Positions 8,757-15,705 of a stretch of 38,747 bases of DNA are shown piece after piece. Origin of the DNA: Nostoc flagelliforme FACHB-838 (lineage in GTDB: Bacteria; Cyanobacteriota; Cyanobacteriia; Cyanobacteriales; Nostocaceae); contig NZ_JACJSI010000064.1 in the NCBI RefSeq assembly GCF_014698065.1, positions 1 through 38,747 on the forward strand, in the 5' to 3' direction. How positions within the stretch are numbered: position 1 is the stretch's first letter; each line of letters opens with the position of its first letter. Position numbers and translations under genes: made by a program. Under the pieces are notes generated by a model, which did not search any database, was not told where the DNA came from, and worked only from the letters and a program-made list of their open reading frames with translations.

Positions 8757-8958
8757 AAATTAAGATTAGGATTGGGAATTTTGAGCTAGATGAATGAGTC
8801 TTTGAACTCCGTTAATCAGTCTTTGAGGTGGATGAACGAGTATCAAAGGTGGATGAACGAGTATCAAAGGTGGATGAATGAGTATCTGAGGTGGATGAAT
8901 GAGTATCTGAGGTGGATGAACAGAGTTCTAACTTTCTCCAGTACCGAGTCCCCAGCCC
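8757..8958. other. Intergenic region made largely of tandem repeats
   Basis: It lies between the sucrose synthase stop and the GH65 start, so it contains any GH65 promoter. It holds the 21-bp repeat array at 8826-8921 and the heptamer array that begins at 8947. An open frame of 78 codons from 8790 on the plus strand is a by-product of the repeat. Confidence 0.7.
8826..8921. repeat. 21-bp minisatellite, four full copies and a partial fifth
   Basis: Unit AGGTGGATGAACGAGTATCA plus one A. Full copies start at 8826, 8847, 8868 and 8889, and a partial copy starts at 8910. Copies 1 and 2 are identical. Copies 3 and 4 share ATGAATGAGTATCTG, so neighbouring copies are more alike than distant ones, as expected from slippage or stepwise duplication. 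Degenerate units (GATGAATGAGTCTTTGA and similar) extend back to about 8788. On the plus strand the unit reads as the heptapeptide RWMNEYQ or RWMNEYL. Confidence 0.9.
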
Positions 8959-8981
8959 TCAATCCCCGATCCCTAATCCCC
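8947..8981. repeat. STRR1-type array, five heptamers
   Basis: Five in-register heptamers: AGTCCCC, AGCCCTC, AATCCCC, GATCCCT, AATCCCC. These are the degenerate CCCCAAT repeats known from heterocystous cyanobacteria. The array overlaps the last codons of the sucrose synthase frame (stop at 8959), so it encodes or has replaced the extreme C-terminus (about RGLGIGD). Confidence 0.85.
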
Positions 8982-10707
8982 TTAAATGTTTTTTTAAAAT
9001 CTTTTCTACTCTGGGCTTATAAATGAGATGAAATAAGGTTTCAATGTACTGATCTCTGACTTCGTTATTTTCAGGAACAAGAAAATTCCAAAAACTAAAC
9101 ATTTTAGCAAGCAGTAGTAATTTATTGCTATGATTTTCATTTACTCCCGGCGGCACGAAGTTGAATTTAGGACTAAACAAATCAATCCCATCAACCAGAT
9201 GATATAAATGCGGTATTGTAAACCACTTGTACGATTCGTATTGACCTATGGTGTCGGGTGTGCCAATAATTTCTTGATAGGATGATGTAATAATTAAATC
9301 GGCTGCATTCATGCTAATCAAATCTGCGGTGAATTGTGCCGAGAAGTTATATTGTGCTTCTAAATCTTGCCAAGATAAATTACTAAATATATATTTAGGA
9401 TTTCCCAAAGAATGGGCAATGTTGCACTGGGTAACTTTCATCCAACCAGATAGGAGAAAAGCTACTAAATTGCTATCGCTGTAATTGCCAATAAATAGAT
9501 TAGGCTTGCCTTGAAGATGAGCTAGTAATTCTCTTTCTGCATCTATAGAGAATTGTTCTAAATAGGGCCAAATATCAAATTTAGAAATCCAATTATTAGT
9601 AATTTCTGGATTGAATTCACCAAAAGGAACGCGTAATATCCAAGCATTTTCAGTATCTTGGACTTTTTCTAAGGGTAGGTTAGAAAATGTCCCTTCACAG
9701 TTAGGGATTAATCGAGTCAGAATAATCACATGGGGTTTAATGCCTAACTGGTCGAGTCCAGCAAGTTTAATTTGTTCTCGCAGTTCCTTTTCTAAGCTAC
9801 GAGCTTGTTCGAGAACGTAGATAACTTGACCGAGTGTTTCATCTCTTCCTAAAACATCTTGCTGTCCCACCCAGCCGTGGATGGAAATAAGGACGACGCG
9901 AAAAATGGTAGGGACGCGGGCTAGAAATGTTTCTAAAATGCCAGCTTCTGGAGAATAAATAAGTCGGTCGAGGAGTTCTAGAGTTTCGGAAATTCGCGCC
10001 GCAGTGTTACCCCAACCCGGTTCAAAGCCGAGTTCTTGGAGATTAAAGTGAAATTTTTCATAAGGTTCATGAGGCGATCGCTGACTCAAAAATTTGAGCG
10101 CTAGCTTAATTTGTTTGGCTAACTGAATACCGGAGGGAATGCGATCGCTCAACAACAGGCGAATACCGTTACATTGCAACCCACGTAATGCTTGAAATAA
10201 CATTTCTACCCAATATTTGGGTTCAGCCAACATTTGATTGCACAAGTAACGGTTGAGGAAGGCTAAACCTTGACCTATATTTCTCGCATCGTCGATTCTG
10301 GGAGAACTTTTATAAAAAGGATGAAAGTTAATTTCGAAAATATGGGGTTGGTAGCAGTTGACAAGGCGATCGCTCACATCTAATAGCGCTTGAGGTGTCA
10401 TCTGCTCAAAGCTGCTTAAGTCGGCTGTCAGTTTCCAAACTTCTTGGCTAGCAATCTTAGCCCGAATCACCAACCAAGTACTTTCCTCTTCAATAATTAT
10501 TTCGTGAATGTACTGTATCAGTTTGCCAACAGAAGAAGAGTAGTAAAAATAGGCTGGCTTTTGGGATTGATGACAGTAATCGGCAAAAGCTTGCAAAATC
10601 TCATTTTTCAGGAAGTAACGCTTATCTAAACTACTCAACGCATAAATAAACTGATGTAGAAAAGTTTTTTCATCACCATTGAAGACAGCTTGAAGTAGTT
10701 CATACAT
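8959..10707 (-). CDS. susA: Sucrose synthase lacking the C-terminal (UDP-sugar-binding) GT-B domain
   Basis: 582 aa, against about 806 aa for cyanobacterial sucrose synthase (UDP-glucose + fructose to sucrose + UDP, reversible). Residues 1 to about 260 are the regulatory N-terminal region (MYELLQAV, SSVGKLIQYIHEII, IPSGIQLAKQ). About 260-525 form the first Rossmann domain (SIHGWVGQQDVLGRDETLGQ, FGEFNPEITNNWISKFDIWP, PPGVNEN). At Asn525/His526 the sequence jumps directly to the C-terminal extension (KLLLLAKMFSFWNFL, YIETLFHLIYKPRVE). The intervening domain, with its MARLDRIKN-type Arg/Lys and EAFGLTILE-type E-x7-E motifs, is absent, although the frame is intact. The product should be catalytically inactive. 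It may be a decaying gene, a regulatory remnant or an assembly collapse. Confidence 0.9.
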   Translation of the reverse strand: MYELLQAVFNGDEKTFLHQFIYALSSLDKRYFLKNEILQAFADYCHQSQKPAYFYYSSSVGKLIQYIHEIIIEEESTWLVIRAKIASQEVWKLTADLSSFEQMTPQALLDVSDRLVNCYQPHIFEINFHPFYKSSPRIDDARNIGQGLAFLNRYLCNQMLAEPKYWVEMLFQALRGLQCNGIRLLLSDRIPSGIQLAKQIKLALKFLSQRSPHEPYEKFHFNLQELGFEPGWGNTAARISETLELLDRLIYSPEAGILETFLARVPTIFRVVLISIHGWVGQQDVLGRDETLGQVIYVLEQARSLEKELREQIKLAGLDQLGIKPHVIILTRLIPNCEGTFSNLPLEKVQDTENAWILRVPFGEFNPEITNNWISKFDIWPYLEQFSIDAERELLAHLQGKPNLFIGNYSDSNLVAFLLSGWMKVTQCNIAHSLGNPKYIFSNLSWQDLEAQYNFSAQFTADLISMNAADLIITSSYQEIIGTPDTIGQYESYKWFTIPHLYHLVDGIDLFSPKFNFVPPGVNENHSNKLLLLAKMFSFWNFLVPENNEVRDQYIETLFHLIYKPRVEKILKKHLRGLGIGD

Positions 10708-10791
10708 GACGAATTTCAGAGATTTAGCTATAGCACTTCTGGGTTAAGTCCCATAAAGAGCTAATCCCCAGATCCTTCCTTACTAGTGGTT

Positions 10792-10809
10792 CGCCAAGTG
10801 AACTTGGCG
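10792..10809. repeat. Short perfect hairpin
   Basis: CGCCAAGTGAACTTGGCG: 8-bp arms with a 2-nt loop, between the susA start and the phosphatase-like gene. It has no T-tract, so it is not a clear terminator. Confidence 0.6.
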
Positions 10810-10876
10810 GGGTAAAGGGTAAGGGGTAACAGGGAAAGGGTTTAAATCCCTTACCCTTTCCCCTTTTCCCTTTCCT
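10810..10876. repeat. Purine/pyrimidine hairpin repeat, copy 1
   Basis: A purine-rich left half (GGTAAAGGGTAAGGGG...) pairs with a pyrimidine-rich right half (CCCTTACCCTTTCCCC...). Similar elements occur at 11395-11488 and 22923-22995. On the minus strand it lies just downstream of no gene, since the phosphatase-like gene ends at 10889 and runs toward it; it could act as that gene's 3' structure. Confidence 0.55.
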
Positions 10877-10888
10877 CTAAGTTAATAA

Positions 10889-11272
10889 CTATATCAAACT
10901 TAAGCTAACAATTTTTTCCAGTGCTTTTTCAAACGTTATGCCCTGTTTGATGGCGATATATAACAATGCTATTGCTGCCGAACGAATTGAATTATCGCAA
11001 TGTATCAGAATTGGTTTTGGTAATTCGCTAATGGTCTCATATATCTGGAGCGTAGGTGGATGATTAATGTCTTCAGGTTTAATTGGAAAGTTAAGGTAGC
11101 ACAATCCCAAAAGCTCAATTTTCTCCTGTTCGTCAGCTAGCAAGCCTGTTTCGTCGGGCAAACGTAGATTAAGTACAGACTTGTAACCCTCATCAGCTAT
11201 TTGTTGTAGCTGACACAGTGTAATTTGTCCTGCGATCGCTAACTTATCATTAATCTTCCTAACAATATTCAT
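10889..11272 (-). CDS. DUF442-like (beta-lactamase-hydrolase-associated) small phosphatase-type protein
   Basis: 127 aa. The fold pattern is that of DUF442, dual-specificity-phosphatase-like proteins: an IAGQITLCQLQQIADEGY start, SVLNLRLPDETG, then the P-loop-like IHCDNSIRSAAIALLY. The active-site Cys and Arg are present in the C-x4-R arrangement seen in this family (HCDNSIR), but the usual Gly in the loop is Ser. It is cytoplasmic with no membrane segment. Possible activity is hydrolysis of a phosphoester; the substrate is unknown. The ATG at 11272 gives the typical MNIVRKINDKLAIAGQ start. It is isolated, with repeat DNA on both sides. Confidence 0.7.
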   Translation of the reverse strand: MNIVRKINDKLAIAGQITLCQLQQIADEGYKSVLNLRLPDETGLLADEQEKIELLGLCYLNFPIKPEDINHPPTLQIYETISELPKPILIHCDNSIRSAAIALLYIAIKQGITFEKALEKIVSLSLI

Positions 11273-11781
11273 TAGCTGAGTTTACCCCATTCATTTTGCC
11301 AAAGTTACCCACACCTTAAATTTAAGAAAACAATTTGAGAAACTTGTGAGGGATTGGGGAACTAGTGCTCCCCTCTGAGAATAAGGGGTAATGGCAATAC
11401 TTCTTGGGTTTTGGGAAAAGGTTAAAAGGGAAGGGTTAAAGATTTTTTCTTTCCCTTTCCCCCTTTTCCCTTTAACCGAGAAGTATTGGGGGTAATGGAG
11501 ACTCGGCAATTTGTAATAATTGTTAACTTTTGCTTACTGGTAATTTTTTTCTATACCTTACTTACCTGTGCGGAAACCACTATAAATAAGAAACCATTTA
11601 TTACTTAGCTAGTTATGTATAAAATTTACAATACCATTAAGTGTTCTAACTTTCCTCACAAGTTCCTCATATTTAAAGACTATATTCAAAATATAGACAG
11701 CTAGTTTTAAATATCTACGGGCTTCTCAAGTAGTTTCCCTGATTTGCGTTCACACTTTTATTAACAGGATTTGAGAAAAAT
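11273..11781. other. 509-bp intergenic region
   Basis: It contains the hairpin repeat at 11395-11488 and an AT-rich stretch (11520-11780) that must hold the promoter of the zinc-ribbon gene. A 72-codon frame on the minus strand (11291-11509) lies in the repeat and has no protein-like features. Confidence 0.6.
11395..11488. repeat. Purine/pyrimidine hairpin repeat, copy 2
   Basis: Outer arms CAATACTTCTTGGGTT (11395-11410) and AACCGAGAAGTATTG (11474-11488) pair almost fully. Inside, a GGGAAAAGGTTAAAAGGG-type purine tract pairs with TTCCCTTTCCCCCTTTTCCC. The copy at 22923-22995 has the same order of blocks with a shortened left arm. The long stem would form a stable RNA hairpin. Confidence 0.75.
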
Positions 11782-12033
11782 ATGAATTACTGTCCTTGCT
11801 GTTCAAGTTTGCTTTTAGAACATATACGTGGTGCAGAGACTTACTGGTTTTGTCGCCACTGTTGGCAAGAAATGCCTGTTTATAAGTGGAACCAATCTAA
11901 TTCATTCGCCGATGCTGTTTTGGGTAAACCACCTAGAAAAGCTCAAAAAGAAAAACGTAGGAGTACTACTGTTTATGTAAGCCAATGGCAATCCATTACC
12001 GAATGGATAGGGCTAGAAGAGTTATCTACCTAA
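11782..12033 (+). CDS. Small zinc-ribbon protein, conserved cyanobacterial hypothetical
   Basis: 83 aa. The N-terminus MNYCPCCSSLLLEHIRGAET followed by YWFCRHCWQEMP gives two CxxC knuckles (Cys4/Cys7 and Cys27/Cys30, approximate positions), consistent with one bound zinc. The C-terminal half is basic (PRKAQKEKRR) and then polar. I recognise the YWFCRHCWQEMP segment as typical of small cyanobacterial proteins of unknown function. It may bind nucleic acid or a protein partner; that is inference. AGGATTTGAG upstream of the ATG can serve as the ribosome-binding site. It stands alone, with about 500 bp of non-coding DNA before it. Confidence 0.7.
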   Translation: MNYCPCCSSLLLEHIRGAETYWFCRHCWQEMPVYKWNQSNSFADAVLGKPPRKAQKEKRRSTTVYVSQWQSITEWIGLEELST

Positions 12034-12050
12034 TGCCAATTGGCTGGCAT
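12033..12050 (+). terminator. Possible hairpin terminator after the zinc-ribbon gene
   Basis: ATGCCAATTGGCTGGCAT forms a 6-bp stem that begins in the stop codon. An AT-rich tail with a short T run follows about 17 nt later. Weak by itself. Confidence 0.35.
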
Positions 12051-12098
12051 AGGTTAGTATAATTATTTTTCCCTAATTTTCAGTAATAAATAGAATTG

Positions 12099-12225
12099 AG
12101 GAGTCAGAATATAAAATAGATTCTGTACGACTGGCGGATAGCGCAGTGATAGCAAGTCCGCCTACTCCGGCAAAGAAGCAAGCTACGCAAAGCGTCTCAT
12201 AAAGAGCGTCTTGATTCTGACTCCT
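12099..12225. repeat. Inverted-repeat element flanked by AGGAGTCAGAAT
   Basis: Perfect 12-bp arms AGGAGTCAGAAT (12099-12110) and ATTCTGACTCCT (12214-12225) enclose about 100 bp. The inside has a second stem: GGCGGAT near 12133 pairs with GTCCGCC near 12157. A segment typical of cyanobacterial dispersed repeats (AAGCTACGCAAAGCGTCTC) follows. There is no coding capacity; it is MITE-like. Confidence 0.7.
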
Positions 12226-12270
12226 GAATTCTGATTTCTTCAATGCTTACTTTAATAATCTCTTGTTGAT

Positions 12271-12297
12271 AACCCCCGAATTAATTCGAGGGTTTTT
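12271..12297 (+). terminator. Rho-independent-type terminator, plus strand
   Basis: AACCCCCGAATTAATTCGAG followed by GGTTTTT: a CGAATT/AATTCG palindrome extended to AACCC/GGGTT with one mismatch, then five Ts in the plus direction. The nearest plus-strand gene ends 240 bp upstream, so it terminates either that transcript or an unannotated RNA. Confidence 0.6.
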
Positions 12298-12358
12298 AAT
12301 GGTGAAAAATTAATTTTTAATTTTGATTTTATTGGCATACTGCTAATGAGCTTTCGGT

Positions 12359-12592
12359 TCAAATGCAGCCTAAATCATCTTCCCACAATTCGTTGTTCAG
12401 TAGATCGATAATTCTATCTCTGAGTAGAAATTCGCTTTTTTCTAACTCAAGCTCAAAAGTAACCCAGTCACGAGGAGGAATATATTTACAGAGGGTATAA
12501 ATTTGCTGTTGACGGTTAACAAGTCCTTTTTTAACCAGTTTAAGTGCTTCTTTCTTGATAACCTCAATCTCGTATTTAACTGTAGTGTTCAT
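12359..12592 (-). CDS. Small conserved cyanobacterial hypothetical protein
   Basis: 77 aa from the ATG at 12592, preferred over the upstream in-frame ATG at 12631 because GAAGGAAC lies about 6 nt before it and MNTTVKYEIEVIKKEALKLV is a natural start. The protein is mostly helical and charged (KKEALKLVKKGLV, TFELELEKSEFLLRDRIIDLL), with a conserved-looking IYTLCKYIPPRDWV centre and an acidic C-terminus. There is no membrane segment or known domain. I recall similar short proteins in Nostoc but cannot assign a role. It is transcribed away from the PLP enzyme gene. Confidence 0.65.
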   Translation of the reverse strand: MNTTVKYEIEVIKKEALKLVKKGLVNRQQQIYTLCKYIPPRDWVTFELELEKSEFLLRDRIIDLLNNELWEDDLGCI

Positions 12593-13085
12593 AGTTTGTT
12601 CCTTCTTTCCAATCAAGGAATTCATAATCAAAACAATAATTGCTTTGACTCTACCTTAAACTTATCAAAAAAAATGGCGTAAATTGTGAAGAATCAAGAC
12701 ATTAACCCTTGCTGGAAGTTAGATATGTCAGTAAGATACTCTTCAGCCCCCGATTATACCCCATCTAGATAGATTCATGCACAACAAGAAAGCTACCACG
12801 GCGAGCTTTCAGGAGGAAGGAGCAGGAAGACAGTTATTGCAGAAGTAACCTACACTTGGCTGTGGACGGACGCTCTCGCTTTGTATCGCACGGTACTTTC
12901 TGCTCGATACAATTGTTTTTATACTAGTGGACAATAAATAACCGACAACTAGAGTTTCTGCTAATACTTCTTTCCTTCAGCAATCACTGCTTTTTTGTAA
13001 ACAGTAAAAGAGGATGTAGATGCTCTCTGGGCGAGTTGCCAAAAGGTAAGCTAGGGTAAATAACATTTTTTTAAGGACTAATACT
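12593..13085. other. 493-bp divergent intergenic region
   Basis: It lies between divergently transcribed genes and so should carry both promoters. I see a hairpin GAAAGCT...AGCTTTC at 12788-12810 followed by a purine-rich AGGAGGAAGGAGC, and no open frame with protein character. An AAGGAC motif at 13073-13078 can serve as the ribosome-binding site for the gene at 13086. Confidence 0.5.
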
Positions 13086-14318
13086 ATGTTTCTTAATCTT
13101 GAAAAAGTTCGTCAATATTTTCCCGCTCTAGCTGGTGAATGGACTTTTTTTGATAATGCTGGTGGGTCACAGACTTTACAAAAAGTAGTAGATAGAATTA
13201 GCGAATTTCTCTTGAGTTCTGATGTTCAGCTAGGAGCTTCTTATGGGGTTTCTCAGCTTGCAGGAGAACGATTAGCTTTAGCAACTAGGGGAATGGCTAC
13301 TTTCATTAACGCCAATTCTTATAAAGAAGTAGTCATGGGCCCATCTACTACAATGATGTTGAAAGTTCTCTCTATTTGTCTGGGTCAAACTTTCACACCT
13401 GGCGATGAGATTATTGTTACCAATTGTGACCATGAGGCTAATATTGGTGCTTGGGTCGCTCTTGAAAAACAAGGAATGAAGGTTAAAGTGTGGCAAATTC
13501 GCTCAGACACCTTGGAACTTAATTTAGAAGATTTAGAAGCATTGATGAGTAAGCGTACCAAACTAGTAGCCTTGACTCATGCTTCTAATGTTCTGGGAAC
13601 CATCAACCCGATCAAAGAAATTGCTGCATTTGTCCACGATCGCAACGCAATGATTTGTGTAGATGGTGTAGCTTATGCACCCCACAGATTAGTTGATGTG
13701 CAAGATTTAGATGTTGATTTCTATGCTTTGAGTTGTTATAAAGTCTATGGCCCACACCATGCCTTACTTTATGGAAAAGAAGAACATCTATTAAGATTGC
13801 CTGGTCTTAACCATTATTTTATTGAACAGACAGATATACCTTATAAATTTCAGTTAGGAAATGTCAATTTTGAATTAAGTTATGGAATGTTAGGTTTATG
13901 CGATTATTTAAGTGAATTAGCACAACTGCACTACGGAAATCAAACTGCACCTGATTTGAGAAGTCAAATGGTACAGACATTTGATTTAATTAGCAGACAT
14001 GAAGAACATATTAGCGATCGCCTGCTAAATTACCTCAATAGCAAGTCTAATGTCCGAGTAATTGGTCAATCAAAGGCTGACCGCCAATCCCGTGTGCCAA
14101 CTATATCTTTTGTCGTAGATGGAATAAATAGCTCAACCATTCCGGCAAAAGTTGACCAACATTATATAGGAATTCGCTACGGTGACTTTTATGCTAAACG
14201 GCTGATCGATTACCTGGGGTTAGCCTCCCAAGGTGGAATAGTTCGGGTGAGTATTGTGCATTACAACACCCTTGAGGAAGTTAATAGCTTGATTGACGCT
14301 TTTGAACAAATATTTTAA
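13086..14318 (+). CDS. Cysteine-desulfurase-like PLP-dependent aminotransferase class V protein
   Basis: 410 aa, fold type I. PLP-binding features are DNAGGSQ near the start, His116 in the CDHEANI motif (ring stacking), Asp193 in CVDGVAYAPHR, and Lys219 in FYALSCYKVYGPHH (Schiff base). It belongs with the 'cysteine desulfurase-like' group (VC1184 type) rather than SufS/IscS. The C-terminal segment where SufS carries its catalytic Cys reads GIRYGDFYAKRL, with no Cys, so sulfur transfer from cysteine is not assured. Its reaction is therefore uncertain. It stands alone; no suf or isc genes are nearby. AAGGAC at 13073 is a reasonable ribosome-binding site for the ATG. Confidence 0.82.
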   Translation: MFLNLEKVRQYFPALAGEWTFFDNAGGSQTLQKVVDRISEFLLSSDVQLGASYGVSQLAGERLALATRGMATFINANSYKEVVMGPSTTMMLKVLSICLGQTFTPGDEIIVTNCDHEANIGAWVALEKQGMKVKVWQIRSDTLELNLEDLEALMSKRTKLVALTHASNVLGTINPIKEIAAFVHDRNAMICVDGVAYAPHRLVDVQDLDVDFYALSCYKVYGPHHALLYGKEEHLLRLPGLNHYFIEQTDIPYKFQLGNVNFELSYGMLGLCDYLSELAQLHYGNQTAPDLRSQMVQTFDLISRHEEHISDRLLNYLNSKSNVRVIGQSKADRQSRVPTISFVVDGINSSTIPAKVDQHYIGIRYGDFYAKRLIDYLGLASQGGIVRVSIVHYNTLEEVNSLIDAFEQIF

Positions 14319-14364
14319 GATTGGGGATTGAAGATTGGGAAAATTCTTACCTCATCCTCAGTCA

Positions 14365-15630
14365 CTAATCCTTATTAAGCTGCAAAACTTGCACATCTTC
14401 TTGTGGCGAAATTAATGTTTTACCCACCGGTAAAACAGCTAAGGCATTGGTTTGAGCTAGATTAATTAAATTGCCGGAACTGTGACTCCCACCAGCTTTG
14501 TGAAATTCATAAACACCATCAATTAAATGTAGCTTACCCCAAAGGTAAGTTTCACGCTTGCCATCCGATCGCAATTCATCATGCGATCGCACTTTCAAAA
14601 ATACTGTTTCCCAACCTTCAGCAATTCCCGAAAGTTTCTTGATTGCTGGTAGCACAAATCGCCAAAATGTCACCAATACAGCAGCAGGGTTCCCTGGTAA
14701 ACCAAAATAAAGTGCTGAGTGGGGAGAGGCGCGATTAATCGCGTCTGTATTGGGGAAGGTGGCGACGGTAAGGGGTTTTCCTGGCCTCATCTCCACAGCC
14801 TGAATGTGGATTTTTGCCTTTAGTGACTCTAGAATTTTGTCAACATAATCATAATCTCCCACTGAGACACCACCAGAAGAGAGAACGATATCAGCGATCG
14901 CAATGGCGTGGGCAATGGCTTTTTCCAGAGCAACTGGATCATCTTTCACAATACCTAAAATTAACGGTTCTGCGCCACTTTGTCTCACCAAAGCTGCCAG
15001 CGCATACTGGTTAGAGTCCACAATTTGCCCTGGTTGCAATGGTTGATCAATTGTCATCAACTCATCACCAGTGGAAAAAATTGCCACCCGTGGACGGCGG
15101 TAAACACTTAATTGCGGACACTGTGCTGCTGCCAATACAGCAATTTCTGAGGCATTTAACTTAATTCCTGCTGGTAGTAATTGTGTTCCAGCTTGATAAA
15201 AAGATGCTTTGTATCTGACGAATCCTTGTGGTTTTGGCGTATCCAAGATAAATACGCGGTTTTCCTGGCGGCGTGTCTTCTCTTGCATGACTACAGTATC
15301 CGCACCTGTTGGGATCACCGCACCCGTGAAAATCCGCGCTGCTTGTCCTGGTTGAATTGTAGACTTAGGTTGATACCCAGCCGGAATATCTTCAACGATT
15401 TCTAAAACAGTTGGTTTTTCAGTGCTAGAGTGCTGTACATCTTCGTAACGAACTGCGTAACCATCCATTGCCGAATTATCCCAATGGGGAAAATCTAGCG
15501 GACTGGTTACAGCCGTTGCCAAAATGCGACTATCTGCTGTGAATAAATCTACAATTTCTGTATCTCGTTGATGAGCCAACGGTTGCACTAAATTTAAAAT
15601 AATTGCTTCTGCATCGCTGACTGATAACAT
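14365..15630 (-). CDS. moeA: Molybdopterin molybdenumtransferase MoeA
   Basis: 421 aa; inserts molybdate into adenylated molybdopterin, the last step of molybdenum cofactor synthesis (cofactor of nitrate reductase and others). Motifs are DNSAMDGYA (51-59), STGDEL (186-191), SSGGVSVGDYDYV (about 251-263) and RPGKPLT (about 282-288). The ATG at 15630 is chosen because GGGAG lies about 9 nt upstream and MLSVSDAEAI is the usual start; an in-frame ATG at 15684 would add 18 unlikely residues. Oddly, residues about 294-303 (NTDAINRASP), between VATFP and LYFGLPGNP, are encoded by a dispersed palindromic repeat (14723-14749), as if the repeat had inserted in frame into a surface loop. Confidence 0.93.
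   Translation of the reverse strand: MLSVSDAEAIILNLVQPLAHQRDTEIVDLFTADSRILATAVTSPLDFPHWDNSAMDGYAVRYEDVQHSSTEKPTVLEIVEDIPAGYQPKSTIQPGQAARIFTGAVIPTGADTVVMQEKTRRQENRVFILDTPKPQGFVRYKASFYQAGTQLLPAGIKLNASEIAVLAAAQCPQLSVYRRPRVAIFSTGDELMTIDQPLQPGQIVDSNQYALAALVRQSGAEPLILGIVKDDPVALEKAIAHAIAIADIVLSSGGVSVGDYDYVDKILESLKAKIHIQAVEMRPGKPLTVATFPNTDAINRASPHSALYFGLPGNPAAVLVTFWRFVLPAIKKLSGIAEGWETVFLKVRSHDELRSDGKRETYLWGKLHLIDGVYEFHKAGGSHSSGNLINLAQTNALAVLPVGKTLISPQEDVQVLQLNKD
14723..14749. repeat. Dispersed palindromic repeat inside moeA
   Basis: GGAGAGGCGCGATTAATCGC followed by GTCTGTA. It differs by one base from the tandem units at 17801-17858. The core GCGATTAATCGC is perfectly palindromic. It is read in frame within moeA without a stop codon. 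Confidence 0.85.
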
Positions 15631-15705
15631 AGCGATCGCTCCCGACTTTTCTTTTATGCTTGTAAAGTAACACTGATGACTCAATCAACAGAGCAGATAC
15701 AGTAA

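Noticed and set aside
8790..9026. 78-codon plus-strand frame MNESLNSVNQSLRWMNEYQ...
   Set aside because: It is produced by the 21-bp tandem repeat, has only a weak ribosome-binding site, and overlaps the 3' end of the sucrose synthase gene. No independent sign of coding.
11291..11509. 72-codon minus-strand frame
   Set aside because: It runs through the purine/pyrimidine hairpin repeat and has no recognisable protein features.
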